Shown here one piece after another: positions 14,964-24,004 of a stretch of 64,000 bases of DNA (the first letter of the stretch is position 1; every line of letters begins with the position of its first letter). The stretch spans positions 1 through 64,000 of the forward strand of contig CAJBLH010000250.1 of NCBI GenBank assembly GCA_903953895.1. The letters are read 5' to 3'. Source of the DNA: an uncultured Desulfobacteraceae bacterium (lineage in GTDB: Bacteria > Desulfobacterota > Desulfobacteria > Desulfobacterales > Desulfatirhabdiaceae). The notes under the pieces are model-generated. The model had not been told where the DNA came from and did no database searches. It saw nothing but the letters and a program-made list of their open reading frames with translations. The position numbers and the translations under genes were made by a program.

Positions 14964-17834
14964 TCACTTCAACATGTAATGATTCCATATCGTTGCGACG
15001 TCATCCCGAACGGACCGGAATCGGACATCAGAAACAACCGCCTGTTTTTCCTGAAGGCTTAATCGATGAACAACAGCCCGGTATGTCAAATAGGCTTCCT
15101 TAAGAAAGTGAGCCTGAAAATCCGCCAGAATTCCGGTTTCAATCAGGGTTTGAAGAAGTCGGACATTATCGGTCCACTGAGACAGGGCCGAATATTCATG
15201 AGACTTTGAAAGTACAAGGTATTGAACCAGGAATTCAATGTCGACAATTCCACCAACATCCTGCTTGATATCAAACTGCTGTGAGTGCTTGCCGGCATGT
15301 TCCTTACGCAGTCTCTCACGCATTTCCGCAACATCCCGGCGAAGGACTTCGGGCGCCCGAATTTTTGAGATCACCTTTCGCCGAATGGCCTGAAAACGCT
15401 CACAAACGCGGGTATCACCACCAATCGGCCTGGATCTTACCAACGCCTGATGTTCCCATGTCCAGGCTTTTTCGGTTTGATACTGTTCAAACGCATCCAC
15501 ATGGCTGACCAGAACACCAGAGCTGCCGCTGGGCCTCAGTCGCATATCCACTTCGTAGAGACTTCCGGCCGGTGTTTGTGCTGACAGCATATGAATGATC
15601 CGCTGTCCCAACCGGGAAAAAAACTGGGAATTGTCGATCGGGGTACAGCCATCGGTTTCGCCGGAATCTCCAGCATGGAGAAATACCAGATCCAGATCCG
15701 AGCCGTACCCCAGTTCGATTCCACCCAGTTTTCCATAAGCAATCATGGCAAATCCTCTACTGCAGGCAATACCTTCAAGCGAACTGGAAGGCGCTCCATG
15801 CTTAGAAACCAGGTGGTTCCAGCACAGCTCCAGTACATGATTCAATACCGTCTCGGCAATCTCTGTCAAATGATCACTGGTGCGCATGAGGGGAAGCATG
15901 CCGGTCACATCAGCCGCTGCCACACGCAGGACATTCACCTGTTTGAAGATACAAAGCTGCTCGATCTGGTATTCCTGATCCTGGGAAGGAACCAGCCGCA
16001 TTTTCTCTGCAAGTTCAGCCTCAAGTTCAGCCTTTCTAGGAGGAGTGTATAGAGTGCGCGTATCCAGAAGCTCATCCAGAATTGCCGGGTGCCGGGACAG
16101 CAGCGTGGTAATCATCGGACTGGCATGAACCAGCTTCACCAGGTGAATTCGGGCATGAGGGTTTTCCAGTAGCAGCGCCAGGTAGCTGGTTCGCCGCTCG
16201 ATAGCCTTCAGAATGTCCATGATCCGGCTTAAAGCCAGCTCCGGATGATCCAGGGAAAGAATTTCCTTCAAAAGATGGGGTATCAGGCGATCCAGTCGCT
16301 GCCGGCCTTCCCTGCTGAGCGCACGGGTGGCTGAATCCATACGATGACTGTTCAGTATCTCAAGCACCTTACCCGGATGCGGAAATCCGATTTTCTGAAG
16401 CGTTTTTTGATCCTGATCCCGGTCCGACGGGGTCAGCCAGACAGCGTTCAGAAGATTCTCAGTGGAGGCATCGGAAACAGCGGATTGATTTGGATGTGCG
16501 TTTTCCAGCAGGGTATTGAAATGCATATGCACCCGGGCCATGTGTTCAGACAATTCCTTAAGAAATACCTGACTGTCTGCAAAACCCATAGCCGCCCCAA
16601 GGCGGTCGCACCCTTTGGTATCGGCAGGAATCTGATGCGTCTGCTGATCAGAAAATTCCTGTAACCGGTGTTCCGTTCGACGTAAAAAAAAATATGCGTT
16701 ATGCAGATCATGATATACGTTCTGTGAAATAATCTGTTTTTGAACAAGCAGTCTCAGCACAGATAAAATGGATCGATCCTGAAGCTCTGGGTCAACTCCT
16801 CCCCGTATCAACTGGAATACCTGTCCGAAAAATTCTATTTCACGAATTCCGCCTGCACCCTGCTTGATATTGTTCTGCATCGATTTTCGGCTGATTTCAT
16901 GGATTATTTTCAATTTCATATCCCGCAGTGCATCAAAAACGCCGAAATCCAGATATCTGCGAAACACAAAGGGCTTAAGATTCAATAGCAGCCGGGAACC
17001 GGCTGCATAGTCACCCGCAGCCACCCTTGCCTTGATCCAGGCATATCGCTCCCATTCCCGACCCTGGCGAAGATAGTATTCCTCCATATTGTCAAAGCTC
17101 ATCACCAAAGGGCCATTTTCTCCAAATGGCCTTAAATTGCAGTCAACCCGAAATACAAACCCGACTGAAGTTGTCGTTGACAAAACAGCAATCATCCGCC
17201 GGCACAGACGGATAAAAAAATCCTCGTTGCTTACTTCAAGGGACCCTTTCACTGCAGATCCAGAAGCCGGATAAGCAAATATCAGATCGATATCCGATGA
17301 GAAATTCAGCTCTCCGGCGCCGAGCTTTCCCATTGCCAGCACCACCAGCCGCTGCGGCACTCCTGAAGCATCCACCGGTGTACCGTACTCCTGGCAAAGA
17401 TTTTGATGCAACACTGCCTCCACACAATTGAGACAGACATCCGCAAGAGAAGACAGTGCGTCCATGGTTTCCTGGAGATCCGCCCACCCAGCCAGATCCC
17501 GCCAGGCGATGCGCACCATTTCCCTTCGCCGGAAATGCCGCAGCGATTCGGCCAGAGCCGTTTCATTCAAATCATTCGGCAGATATTGTTGAAGTTTGGA
17601 CACATAGGCATCCTTCGAGTATGTTCCAAAAAGGTCTCCTCCCTGCACCAGGTTCTGAAGCATCTGTGGATAGCGGATACAGTTTTGGGCCACAAAGTCA
17701 CTAAACGCCAGAACCGGCCGAATGGAACCGGCAAAGCTGTCTTCAGTAAAGAAAAACCCCTGACGGCCGGCCGACTCTTGGAGCGTATCCCATTTGCGAC
17801 TGGCGTCAGCACTCATTATATCAGAAAGTTTCAT
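14964..17834 (-). CDS. glnE: Bifunctional glutamine synthetase adenylyltransferase/deadenylase
   Basis: GlnE of about 956 residues (975 in the longest frame). It adenylylates glutamine synthetase to switch it off in nitrogen excess and removes AMP when nitrogen is short, under PII control. Two nucleotidyltransferase domains are present: an N-terminal one with GKLGAGELNFSSDIDLIF (the de-adenylylating site) and a C-terminal one with GKLGGIELGYGSDLDLVF (adenylylating), each followed by a helical GlnD-like domain. The start is uncertain. A TTG at 17891 has an AAGGG ahead of it but lies inside the dsr terminator hairpin, and ATG 17879 is also possible. I prefer ATG 17834, beyond the hairpin. Confidence 0.9.
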   Translation of the reverse strand: MKLSDIMSADASRKWDTLQESAGRQGFFFTEDSFAGSIRPVLAFSDFVAQNCIRYPQMLQNLVQGGDLFGTYSKDAYVSKLQQYLPNDLNETALAESLRHFRRREMVRIAWRDLAGWADLQETMDALSSLADVCLNCVEAVLHQNLCQEYGTPVDASGVPQRLVVLAMGKLGAGELNFSSDIDLIFAYPASGSAVKGSLEVSNEDFFIRLCRRMIAVLSTTTSVGFVFRVDCNLRPFGENGPLVMSFDNMEEYYLRQGREWERYAWIKARVAAGDYAAGSRLLLNLKPFVFRRYLDFGVFDALRDMKLKIIHEISRKSMQNNIKQGAGGIREIEFFGQVFQLIRGGVDPELQDRSILSVLRLLVQKQIISQNVYHDLHNAYFFLRRTEHRLQEFSDQQTHQIPADTKGCDRLGAAMGFADSQVFLKELSEHMARVHMHFNTLLENAHPNQSAVSDASTENLLNAVWLTPSDRDQDQKTLQKIGFPHPGKVLEILNSHRMDSATRALSREGRQRLDRLIPHLLKEILSLDHPELALSRIMDILKAIERRTSYLALLLENPHARIHLVKLVHASPMITTLLSRHPAILDELLDTRTLYTPPRKAELEAELAEKMRLVPSQDQEYQIEQLCIFKQVNVLRVAAADVTGMLPLMRTSDHLTEIAETVLNHVLELCWNHLVSKHGAPSSSLEGIACSRGFAMIAYGKLGGIELGYGSDLDLVFLHAGDSGETDGCTPIDNSQFFSRLGQRIIHMLSAQTPAGSLYEVDMRLRPSGSSGVLVSHVDAFEQYQTEKAWTWEHQALVRSRPIGGDTRVCERFQAIRRKVISKIRAPEVLRRDVAEMRERLRKEHAGKHSQQFDIKQDVGGIVDIEFLVQYLVLSKSHEYSALSQWTDNVRLLQTLIETGILADFQAHFLKEAYLTYRAVVHRLSLQEKQAVVSDVRFRSVRDDVATIWNHYMLK

Positions 17835-17873
17835 ATACGATTCCAGTTGGTTGGTATAACTTTCATAAAAAAA

Positions 17874-17900
17874 GGGCATCTTTTTTATCAAAAGATGCCC
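17874..17900 (-). terminator. Intrinsic terminator of the dsr operon
   Basis: A perfect 11-bp stem (GGGCATCTTTT paired with AAAAGATGCCC) with a five-base loop, followed on the minus strand by seven T residues (17873-17867). It lies 27 bp after the dsrP stop. In the plus direction there is no T run, so it acts for minus-strand transcription. It overlaps the possible upstream starts of glnE. Confidence 0.88.
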
Positions 17901-17927
17901 TTCATTAAATGGTGATGCAGTCAGGAA

Positions 17928-19085
17928 TTAAGAGCGGACTTCTTCCTTAACACCAACCGCCATCTTGTATAATATGGTCAGCACCAAAAACCCGGCGCCA
18001 TAAACACCCAACGTAATCATAATCTCTGGAACCGTAGGTGCATACTCCGTAACGTGGTGAAGCGGAGACGGCACAAACCCTCCCGAGATCATTCCCAGCC
18101 CTTTGTCGATCCAGGTACCGGCAAAGACCGTCAGACAGGCAACCACCAGAACGTTTTCATTTTTTCGGGTGACGGGATTGACCAGGAGAATGATACCGAC
18201 AACCATCAGGGCCATGGACGTCCACATCCAGGGAACCAGCGAGCTTTTTCCCTGAAGACCGAAGAACAAATATTTCAAATGATCCATATGTTCGGGAATT
18301 TGACTATAGAACACGACAAACACTTCACAGAGAAAAAAGAAGACATTCAAACAGATGGCATAAGCGACTATTTTAGCCAGAGACTGAATCTGCTCTTTGC
18401 CGGGATCGAAATTGGTGACTTTTCGAATAATCATGCACAGCAAAATCAAAAGAGCCGGGCCCGCCGCAAATGCGGAGGCAAGAAATCGGGGCGCCAGAAT
18501 GGCCGTCAGCCAGAAGCCTCTTCCCGGAAGACCGCAGTACAGATAAGCTGTGACCGTATGAATACCCACTGCCCATGGAATAGATATATATATCAAGGGC
18601 TTGAGCCACATCGGGTAATGCACGTTGTTTCTTTCGGCTTCAAGAACATTCCAGCCGATCACGATATTCAGAAAAAGATATCCGTTCAAGACGATCATGT
18701 CCCAGAACAGGACGGAGTTGGGTGTTGGATAAAGCAGAACATTAAACATGCGCATCGGCTGCCCGAGATCAACGAGAATAAAGAGCAAGCACATGGTAAT
18801 GGCGGCAATGGCCAAGAATTCACCCAGGATGGTGACCTTGGCGAATGCCTTGTAATCATGTAGATAATACGGAAGTACCACCATCACGCCTCCGGCTGCA
18901 ACCCCGACCAGAAAGGTGAACTGGGCAATGTAAAATCCCCAGGATACATCCCGACTCATTCCGGTAATTCCCAAACCGAACCCAAGCTGCGTAAGGTAAG
19001 CTCCGAATCCGATGCCGACAAGAACCAGAAGGGCTGTTATCCAGCCGTAATATTTTTTATTTCCTTTTAAGGCTAATTCAAGCAT
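17928..19085 (-). CDS. dsrP: DsrP, NrfD-like quinone-reactive membrane subunit
   Basis: A 385-residue polytopic protein with about ten membrane segments, in the NrfD/PsrC family. Typical blocks are ITGMSRDVSWGFYIAQFTFL, the GGVMVVLPYYLHDY segment, LVDLGQPMRM and FWDMIVLNGYLFLN. In the DsrMKJOP complex it exchanges electrons with the menaquinone pool and pairs with the periplasmic ferredoxin DsrO. A GTG at 19091 is possible, but ATG 19085 with GAGGT four bases ahead is better. It is last in its operon, with a terminator 27 bp downstream. The 85-bp gap to dsrO carries repeats. Confidence 0.95.
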   Translation of the reverse strand: MLELALKGNKKYYGWITALLVLVGIGFGAYLTQLGFGLGITGMSRDVSWGFYIAQFTFLVGVAAGGVMVVLPYYLHDYKAFAKVTILGEFLAIAAITMCLLFILVDLGQPMRMFNVLLYPTPNSVLFWDMIVLNGYLFLNIVIGWNVLEAERNNVHYPMWLKPLIYISIPWAVGIHTVTAYLYCGLPGRGFWLTAILAPRFLASAFAAGPALLILLCMIIRKVTNFDPGKEQIQSLAKIVAYAICLNVFFFLCEVFVVFYSQIPEHMDHLKYLFFGLQGKSSLVPWMWTSMALMVVGIILLVNPVTRKNENVLVVACLTVFAGTWIDKGLGMISGGFVPSPLHHVTEYAPTVPEIMITLGVYGAGFLVLTILYKMAVGVKEEVRS

Positions 19086-19097
19086 AACCACCTCATA

Positions 19098-19170
19098 TGA
19101 ATTATGAATTGCGAATTATGAATTATGATGATTCCTTCTTTCATACGTGATACTTCATAATTCATAATTT
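19098..19170. repeat. AATTATGA-type repeats and hairpin between dsrO and dsrP
   Basis: The gap holds GAATTATGAATT units in direct repeat (about 19099-19128). Also, 19113-19128 can pair with 19155-19170 (15 of 16 bases complementary, 26-nt loop). The stem is almost entirely A-U pairs. It sits inside the operon, so it may be an mRNA processing site, a weak pause, or a dispersed genomic repeat. Confidence 0.6.
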
Positions 19171-19176
19171 GATTCA

Positions 19177-19965
19177 TTACACGATGTAGTAAACTGTGGG
19201 CTCTGTTCCCAGGCTCTGTTTCCGGCGAATGGTAAAATTGGATTTCAACAGTGCTCTGACCGCGGATTGGGGATCATAAAGGTCCCCGAATGTCAGGATG
19301 CCGTTGGACACCTCGACACAGGCAGGCATTTTTCCGATGGCGATCCGTTCAGCACAGTAATTGCATTTTTCAACGACCCCTTTCATCCGGGTGGGATATT
19401 CCTTGTTCGTCTCTTTGATAAAGGGGCGGGGATCACGGAAATTGAAACTTCTGGCGCCATAAGGGCAGGCGGCCATACAGAACCGGCACCCGATGCAGCG
19501 GTGAAAATCCATCATGACGATTCCATCGAGTTCCCGCTTGAACGTCGCCTTGGTAGGACACGCCCGCACACACGGCGGGTTTTCACAATGATTGCACAGC
19601 ACCGGAAACGGAACATGCTCCGCGTGTTCGCTCAGGAATTTGTTGATTTCCGTCGGGAATGCATAATGATATTCTTCTTCCCATATCCATTTGATTTCGT
19701 GATTTTTAGTCTCCATCTTGGGGACGTTGTGAATTTTGTGACAGGCGCTGATCATGGGCTCCAGGTCAGATGCTTTGTTAATCTTGCGCGTATCAACGAC
19801 CATGGCCCACTGCTTGGCCTTGAGCGCGCCATCCCCTTTTTTGAGTTCAACCGAGCCTGCACCCTCTGCCTGCCCGGCAGCCAGAACATCCAGTACCGGT
19901 TTGGCGCCGATGCCCAGAACAGCGACCCCGGTCATTGTCAAGAAGCGTCTTCTGCTGCTTTCCAT
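19177..19965 (-). CDS. dsrO: DsrO, Tat-exported periplasmic ferredoxin
   Basis: A 262-residue iron-sulfur protein with a twin-arginine leader (MESSRRRFLTMTGVAVLG). Mature-part ligands read CNHCENPPCVRACP, then CIGCRFCMAACPYGARSF, then CNYCAERI with CVEVSNG. This is the DmsB/NrfC pattern carrying up to four [4Fe-4S] clusters. In the periplasm it passes electrons between the cytochrome DsrJ and the membrane protein DsrP. The ATG at 19965 overlaps the dsrJ TGA by one base and has GGAG upstream; an in-frame GTG at 19968 is less likely. Confidence 0.95.
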   Translation of the reverse strand: MESSRRRFLTMTGVAVLGIGAKPVLDVLAAGQAEGAGSVELKKGDGALKAKQWAMVVDTRKINKASDLEPMISACHKIHNVPKMETKNHEIKWIWEEEYHYAFPTEINKFLSEHAEHVPFPVLCNHCENPPCVRACPTKATFKRELDGIVMMDFHRCIGCRFCMAACPYGARSFNFRDPRPFIKETNKEYPTRMKGVVEKCNYCAERIAIGKMPACVEVSNGILTFGDLYDPQSAVRALLKSNFTIRRKQSLGTEPTVYYIV

Positions 19966-20381
19966 CACTTTATCTCCTTCGGATTGTCAATATGGCAGTC
20001 AAAGCAGTAAGGTCTCACCGAAGCGTAGTCATGGCATTTGTCACAGAAGTCAGCCTTGTTAGAGTGACAATCCAGGCAAGTATTGGAAAGACTCATGGTA
20101 AATGCCTTACCACTGGGATTGACATAGGTATTGTCGGAATTTCTGACTACCGAATGCCGCCAGATATCCAGGAGCTGCATGTGTTCAGCCCTCATGTACG
20201 CTGTCGGCATCACGCATTCTTTTGCCGCCTTTGCTTTTTCGGTCAGCTTGATCTCAGGACCGGGCGCCGCCTTTCCCGAATTGTACCAGAAAGGGAATGT
20301 AAACAAGGCGATAAAAACGACCAATCCCGCAATGATATATTTCTTGTCTTTTATAAGAAATATTTTCTTGTCATTCATCAT
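19965..20381 (-). CDS. dsrJ: DsrJ, triheme cytochrome c
   Basis: A 138-residue protein with an N-terminal uncleaved-type membrane anchor (YIIAGLVVFIALFTFPFW). The periplasmic part has exactly three CxxCH sites: CLDCH, CDKCH and CFDCH near the C terminus. DsrJ homologues bind one haem with unusual His/Cys ligation; the cysteine at CVMPTAYMRAEH is a plausible candidate. It works with DsrO and DsrP on the outer face of the complex. Its start overlaps the end of dsrK (ATGA). Confidence 0.95.
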   Translation of the reverse strand: MMNDKKIFLIKDKKYIIAGLVVFIALFTFPFWYNSGKAAPGPEIKLTEKAKAAKECVMPTAYMRAEHMQLLDIWRHSVVRNSDNTYVNPSGKAFTMSLSNTCLDCHSNKADFCDKCHDYASVRPYCFDCHIDNPKEIK

Positions 20382-22000
20382 TCATCCTCCATTCCTGGCA
20401 GCGGCTCTCCGCGCAGGTTCGTGGTTCTTTCACCTTCTCCGGGAAGGATCAGCGCATTGGCCACCATTTCTGTCACCCCCGTAACGCCGACCCCTGGCAC
20501 CCAGTAATCCATGAGCGTCGGGAGCGCAGCCCGGTCTATGGCGCAGATCGTTGCCAGCATGTTAACGCCGTATTTCTCATGGACATATTTTACGGCATTG
20601 GCCCTGGGAAGACCACCGGTCAGCCGGAGTTCCATATTTTCACCGGCATTCAGCCCAGAGCCGCTTCCGCAGCAGAAAGTCTGCTCCCGAATGGTGTTGG
20701 GCGGCATGTCGTAGAAATTATTGGCTACATTTTGAATGACATACCTGGGCTCATCGAACATCCCCATGCCCCGTGCGGGATTACAGGAATCGTGATAGGT
20801 CAGGATGAGGTTGTCGTTGCGGCTCGGATCCAGATTCAACTTGCCATGTTTAATCAGGTCTGCCGTAAATTCCGAAAGATGAACCATTTTGGTGGATTTA
20901 GCGTTCTCGAATTTAGTTCCCGTGATGGGGGATACGGGTTCTTCCAGAAAATCCGCCGGCCCGTTCATGGTATCCATATACTGGTTGATGACGCGCCACA
21001 TATGGCCGCACTCCCCACCAAGAATCCATTTGACCCCAAGGCGCTTGGCCTCGGCATACATCTTGGAATTGAGCCGCTTCATCATTTCATGGGAGGTGAA
21101 GGAGCCGAAATTCCCACCTTCGGAAGCATAGGTACTCCAGGTGACGTCCAGACCATATTCTTCTTTAAGATAATGAAAAAGAAGCAGATAGCCCATGCAG
21201 GTATAAGTGCCCGGATCGGCGAATACATCTCCGGACGGGGTAATAAAAAGAATGTCCGCACCTTTTTTATTGAAGTTGGGCTCCACCCGAACGCCGGTAA
21301 TCTCCTCGAGATCATCCATAAAAAATTCGAGCATGTCCTTGAATGCATGGGGCTGAATTCCCAGATGGTTGCCAGTGCGATAGCAATTGGCAACCGGTGT
21401 TGCAATCCAGTCGATGTTCAAGCCGATCAGGTTGAAGAGTTCTCTGGCCATCATCGTGATTTCAGCCGTATCGATGCCATAGGGGCAGAAAATCGAACAC
21501 CGCCGGCATTCCGTACACTGGAAAAAATAATACCACAATTCCTTCAATACTTCCATGGTCAGTGGCCTGGCGCCGGCCAGTCTGCCCAGAATTTTGCCCG
21601 CTGCGGTAAAGTCGTTGCGATAAACGGAACGAAGCAGCTCGGCCCGAAGGACTGGCATGTTCTTGGGATCACCGGTGCCGATGAAAAAGTGACACTTGTC
21701 GGCACAGGCTCCGCAGCGAACACAGATATCCATAAACAGCTTGAATGAACGGAACCGCTCCAGCCTCACCTTGAACCCTTCATGCAGGATTTCCTGCCAG
21801 TTTTCCGGAAGTTTCCAGTCCTCATCCAACGGGTTCCATTGATGCGGGAAAGGAAGGTGGGTGTATTCGACACTTTTAGGATTTGCCGCATAACAGTACA
21901 TTCCCTTTCGAATAGTCACCGGAGTGTCCATCCAGTCCATCTGGGGCGGCTTTCGATCTATATCGGACAACAATTGATCTGGTTTTGGAAAGTCTGACAT
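20378..22000 (-). CDS. dsrK: DsrK, HdrD-like iron-sulfur subunit
   Basis: A 540-residue cytoplasm-facing subunit related to heterodisulfide reductase HdrD. Two [4Fe-4S] motifs (CVRCGACADKCHF and CTECRRCSIFCPYGID) are followed by CCG-type elements: GGECGHMW, TYHDSCNPARG and TFCCGSGSGLNAGEN. These form the noncubane catalytic cluster expected to act on the DsrC trisulfide or disulfide. It receives electrons through cytochrome b DsrM. A clear AAAAGGAG precedes the start, four bases after dsrM ends. Confidence 0.96.
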   Translation of the reverse strand: MSDFPKPDQLLSDIDRKPPQMDWMDTPVTIRKGMYCYAANPKSVEYTHLPFPHQWNPLDEDWKLPENWQEILHEGFKVRLERFRSFKLFMDICVRCGACADKCHFFIGTGDPKNMPVLRAELLRSVYRNDFTAAGKILGRLAGARPLTMEVLKELWYYFFQCTECRRCSIFCPYGIDTAEITMMARELFNLIGLNIDWIATPVANCYRTGNHLGIQPHAFKDMLEFFMDDLEEITGVRVEPNFNKKGADILFITPSGDVFADPGTYTCMGYLLLFHYLKEEYGLDVTWSTYASEGGNFGSFTSHEMMKRLNSKMYAEAKRLGVKWILGGECGHMWRVINQYMDTMNGPADFLEEPVSPITGTKFENAKSTKMVHLSEFTADLIKHGKLNLDPSRNDNLILTYHDSCNPARGMGMFDEPRYVIQNVANNFYDMPPNTIREQTFCCGSGSGLNAGENMELRLTGGLPRANAVKYVHEKYGVNMLATICAIDRAALPTLMDYWVPGVGVTGVTEMVANALILPGEGERTTNLRGEPLPGMEDE

Positions 22001-22004
22001 TTAC

Positions 22005-23027
22005 TTACTCCTTTTCCACTGGCAGTCCAGCCTCTATCATTTTTTCCCTGAATTCTTCTTCATACTCTTCGTAGGTATGAACTTCAACAGGGTAGTTCCA
22101 AGGGTTGACATGTCTGACTGCACGGCTGTTACCCGGAAGATTTCGAGTGGGGCTCAGGAAAACACCTCCCATGTGCATCAGCTTGCTGAAGGGAAAATAG
22201 GCCAACAGGATACATACGAAAAACAGATGGACGTAAAATACAACACCGATGCCCTGGGGAATGGTCGGATGAAAGGAAACCAGACCCAGCGTCAGCTCTT
22301 TTGCCGCCCGGATATTCACTTTTGAAAAATATCGCATCAGAATGCCGGTAAATGCGATTCCGAAAATGAGAAAGAGGGGAAAAAAATCGGCCGGAAGAGA
22401 AATGTATTTGACATGGGGAATCACAATCCGCCGGATAAATAGAAAGGCTACCGCAGCCAGAAGCACCAGCCCCGACATGTAGAGACCGGGCACCCCGACT
22501 CTAATGGTATCGGTCAGGATTTCAAACCTGAAGAAGCTGTCTACGGTTTCAACCAGTTTGATCAGGGCAGGAACCGGTTCCGTAAACAGGCGCATATGCC
22601 GGACAATTACCGTCAGAAACGCATAATGAAACGCCAGCGCCGCCACCCAGAGCCAGATCTCCAGCTGATAGGCGATTTTTCCTTCCTGGATGAAATTACG
22701 GGTATTGCGAAAAAGCGACCGGAAACAGCATACTTCCAGGATCATTCGCACCACCACCGCGCCCGGTGTAAAGGGGTTGTCGAACTTGTTGGGCTTGATC
22801 CAGGGCAGCGATTTTTGCTGGCCGCAGGTTGAAGGAATGCGAAACGGCACTGCGGATCGCGCCCATCCCATCACCCGGTAGACGACGCCGGCAACAAAAG
22901 CGGCCACCGCAACATAGGGTATGATGATCCCGAACAGAAGTTCGAGCCCTGCAGCCTCCACACCCAGATAGGCCAGCAGAAACAAAGCAATCACTGCCAA
23001 CAGGGAATACATATACTTTACATTCAT
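22005..23027 (-). CDS. dsrM: DsrM, membrane cytochrome b subunit
   Basis: A 340-residue NarI/HdrE-like membrane protein with two N-terminal helices and a five-helix cytochrome b core (LEIWLWVAALAFHYAFLTVI, GIGVVFYVHLFFVCILLAYF, FSKLMHMGG). Spaced histidines on these helices are plausible haem b ligands. It oxidises menaquinol and passes electrons to DsrK. It follows the RsbRD-N gene by 130 bp and precedes dsrK by four. Confidence 0.95.
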   Translation of the reverse strand: MNVKYMYSLLAVIALFLLAYLGVEAAGLELLFGIIIPYVAVAAFVAGVVYRVMGWARSAVPFRIPSTCGQQKSLPWIKPNKFDNPFTPGAVVVRMILEVCCFRSLFRNTRNFIQEGKIAYQLEIWLWVAALAFHYAFLTVIVRHMRLFTEPVPALIKLVETVDSFFRFEILTDTIRVGVPGLYMSGLVLLAAVAFLFIRRIVIPHVKYISLPADFFPLFLIFGIAFTGILMRYFSKVNIRAAKELTLGLVSFHPTIPQGIGVVFYVHLFFVCILLAYFPFSKLMHMGGVFLSPTRNLPGNSRAVRHVNPWNYPVEVHTYEEYEEEFREKMIEAGLPVEKE

Positions 23028-23055
23028 TGACCATCACCTCGCTCTTTGGCCCCGC

Positions 23056-23142
23056 TGATCAGGTTGAATTTCGCGGGGACTAAAAAATATTGAGAACGCT
23101 GTGGCTCAGAGGAACAAAGCCCCTTTTGCGCCATAGAGCCAC
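23056..23142 (-). promoter_or_regulatory. Two hairpins between the RsbRD-N gene and dsrM
   Basis: GTGGCTC/GAGCCAC arms at 23101-23107 and 23136-23142, and a CCCCGC/GCGGGG pair near 23056-23086. Neither is followed by a T run on the minus strand, so neither looks like a standard terminator. They could stabilise the dsrM message or mark a processing point. Confidence 0.35.
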
Positions 23143-23157
23143 TGACCCGAATACCCG

Positions 23158-23739
23158 TCATACATTACAGATTCCGTTTTTTGGCGGCGTCAATAGCCGC
23201 AGTCCCGGAACGTCCTCATCCGGAACATCTTTTACCAGCCCCGCCCGCTGAAAAGCGCTAAATGTCGTATTACGCATTTCATTGGCCTGAAGCTGATATA
23301 TCTTTTCGCGGCATTTCACATAAATGTCGAAAGCCATGAGGCAAAGGTCATCGATTCTGGATTCAAAATTCATGAAGGCTGTGATAACATCCGGATCATG
23401 AAACTCCTTGACGAGAGTTTCCCGAATGGCCTGCTTGAGGAACAAAATAAACGAAGTGGCATGAGAAGGGGTAAAATCCTGAAGCGCGCGAATGCGGATA
23501 ATGGGGTCGAGGAAAGAATTGACGGCTTCCCTGTCCATTCCGGTGATAAGCACATCGAACAATGCCTCAAGACCTTTGAGCGTGGTATTTCCCACGGGAT
23601 TGGCAAAAGGATCTTTCTGCTGCTTCAGAAAACTGGCCGTATCGACTGGATATGTTCTCACAACTTCATCAAACCAGCGTTTGATCAGCACGTTCTTGTG
23701 TTGGGACAACAATTTATCCAGTTTCATGAAAAAAGACAT
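23158..23739 (-). CDS. RsbRD N-terminal domain protein, first gene of dsr operon
   Basis: A 193-residue mostly helical protein with the RsbRD_N-type globin-like sensor fold: LDKLLSQHKNVLIKRWFDEV, LFDVLITGMDREAVNSFLDP, IIRIRALQDFTPSHATSFIL. In stressosome proteins this module is a sensory domain; here no STAS output follows. From memory, such genes often stand directly upstream of dsrM in Desulfobacterota, suggesting a dsr-linked sensory or regulatory role. The start is uncertain: ATGs at 23748, 23739 and 23727 are all in frame near AGGAG. It is the first gene after the minus-strand promoter at 23843-23871. Confidence 0.75.
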   Translation of the reverse strand: MSFFMKLDKLLSQHKNVLIKRWFDEVVRTYPVDTASFLKQQKDPFANPVGNTTLKGLEALFDVLITGMDREAVNSFLDPIIRIRALQDFTPSHATSFILFLKQAIRETLVKEFHDPDVITAFMNFESRIDDLCLMAFDIYVKCREKIYQLQANEMRNTTFSAFQRAGLVKDVPDEDVPGLRLLTPPKNGICNV

Positions 23740-23838
23740 ACTCCTCATTTGAATTAACGATACCGCTTAAACATTTCAAACGAAAAAGCGAAAAAAGAGT
23801 AAATCGCTCATCTGATCCGTCAGCGTCACATTTAAGCA

Positions 23839-23881
23839 TCTGCCTATAGTCAACTTGGGATTTTCTGTCAACAAGAAATAA
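23839..23881 (-). promoter_or_regulatory. 43-bp inverted-repeat arm with dsr-operon promoter
   Basis: The left arm of a perfect 43-bp inverted repeat. On the minus strand it contains TTGACA (23871-23866), a 17-nt spacer and TATAGG (23848-23843), directed at the RsbRD-N/dsr operon. The expected leader is about 100 nt. The -35 is a perfect consensus. Confidence 0.82.
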
Positions 23882-23900
23882 TAAATTACGATAAAGTCTG

Positions 23901-23934
23901 GAACCGTGTTTCATACATCGAGAAAATACGGTTC
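23901..23934. promoter_or_regulatory. Small palindrome between the divergent promoters
   Basis: GAACCGT (23901-23907) and ACGGTTC (23928-23934) form a perfect 7-bp inverted repeat with a 20-bp gap, just inside the left promoter. Its position would suit a regulator of either promoter. No known consensus is recognised. Confidence 0.35.
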
Positions 23935-24004
23935 AAAGCTAAAAAATGTTCAATGACTGAATATTCCCCAATTTATATCCATTTTAACAAATTTTCGAAA
24001 GCCG

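Noticed and set aside
20579-21748. 389-codon plus-strand frame opposite dsrK
   Set aside because: Antisense to dsrK; no start signal, domain or homology pattern.
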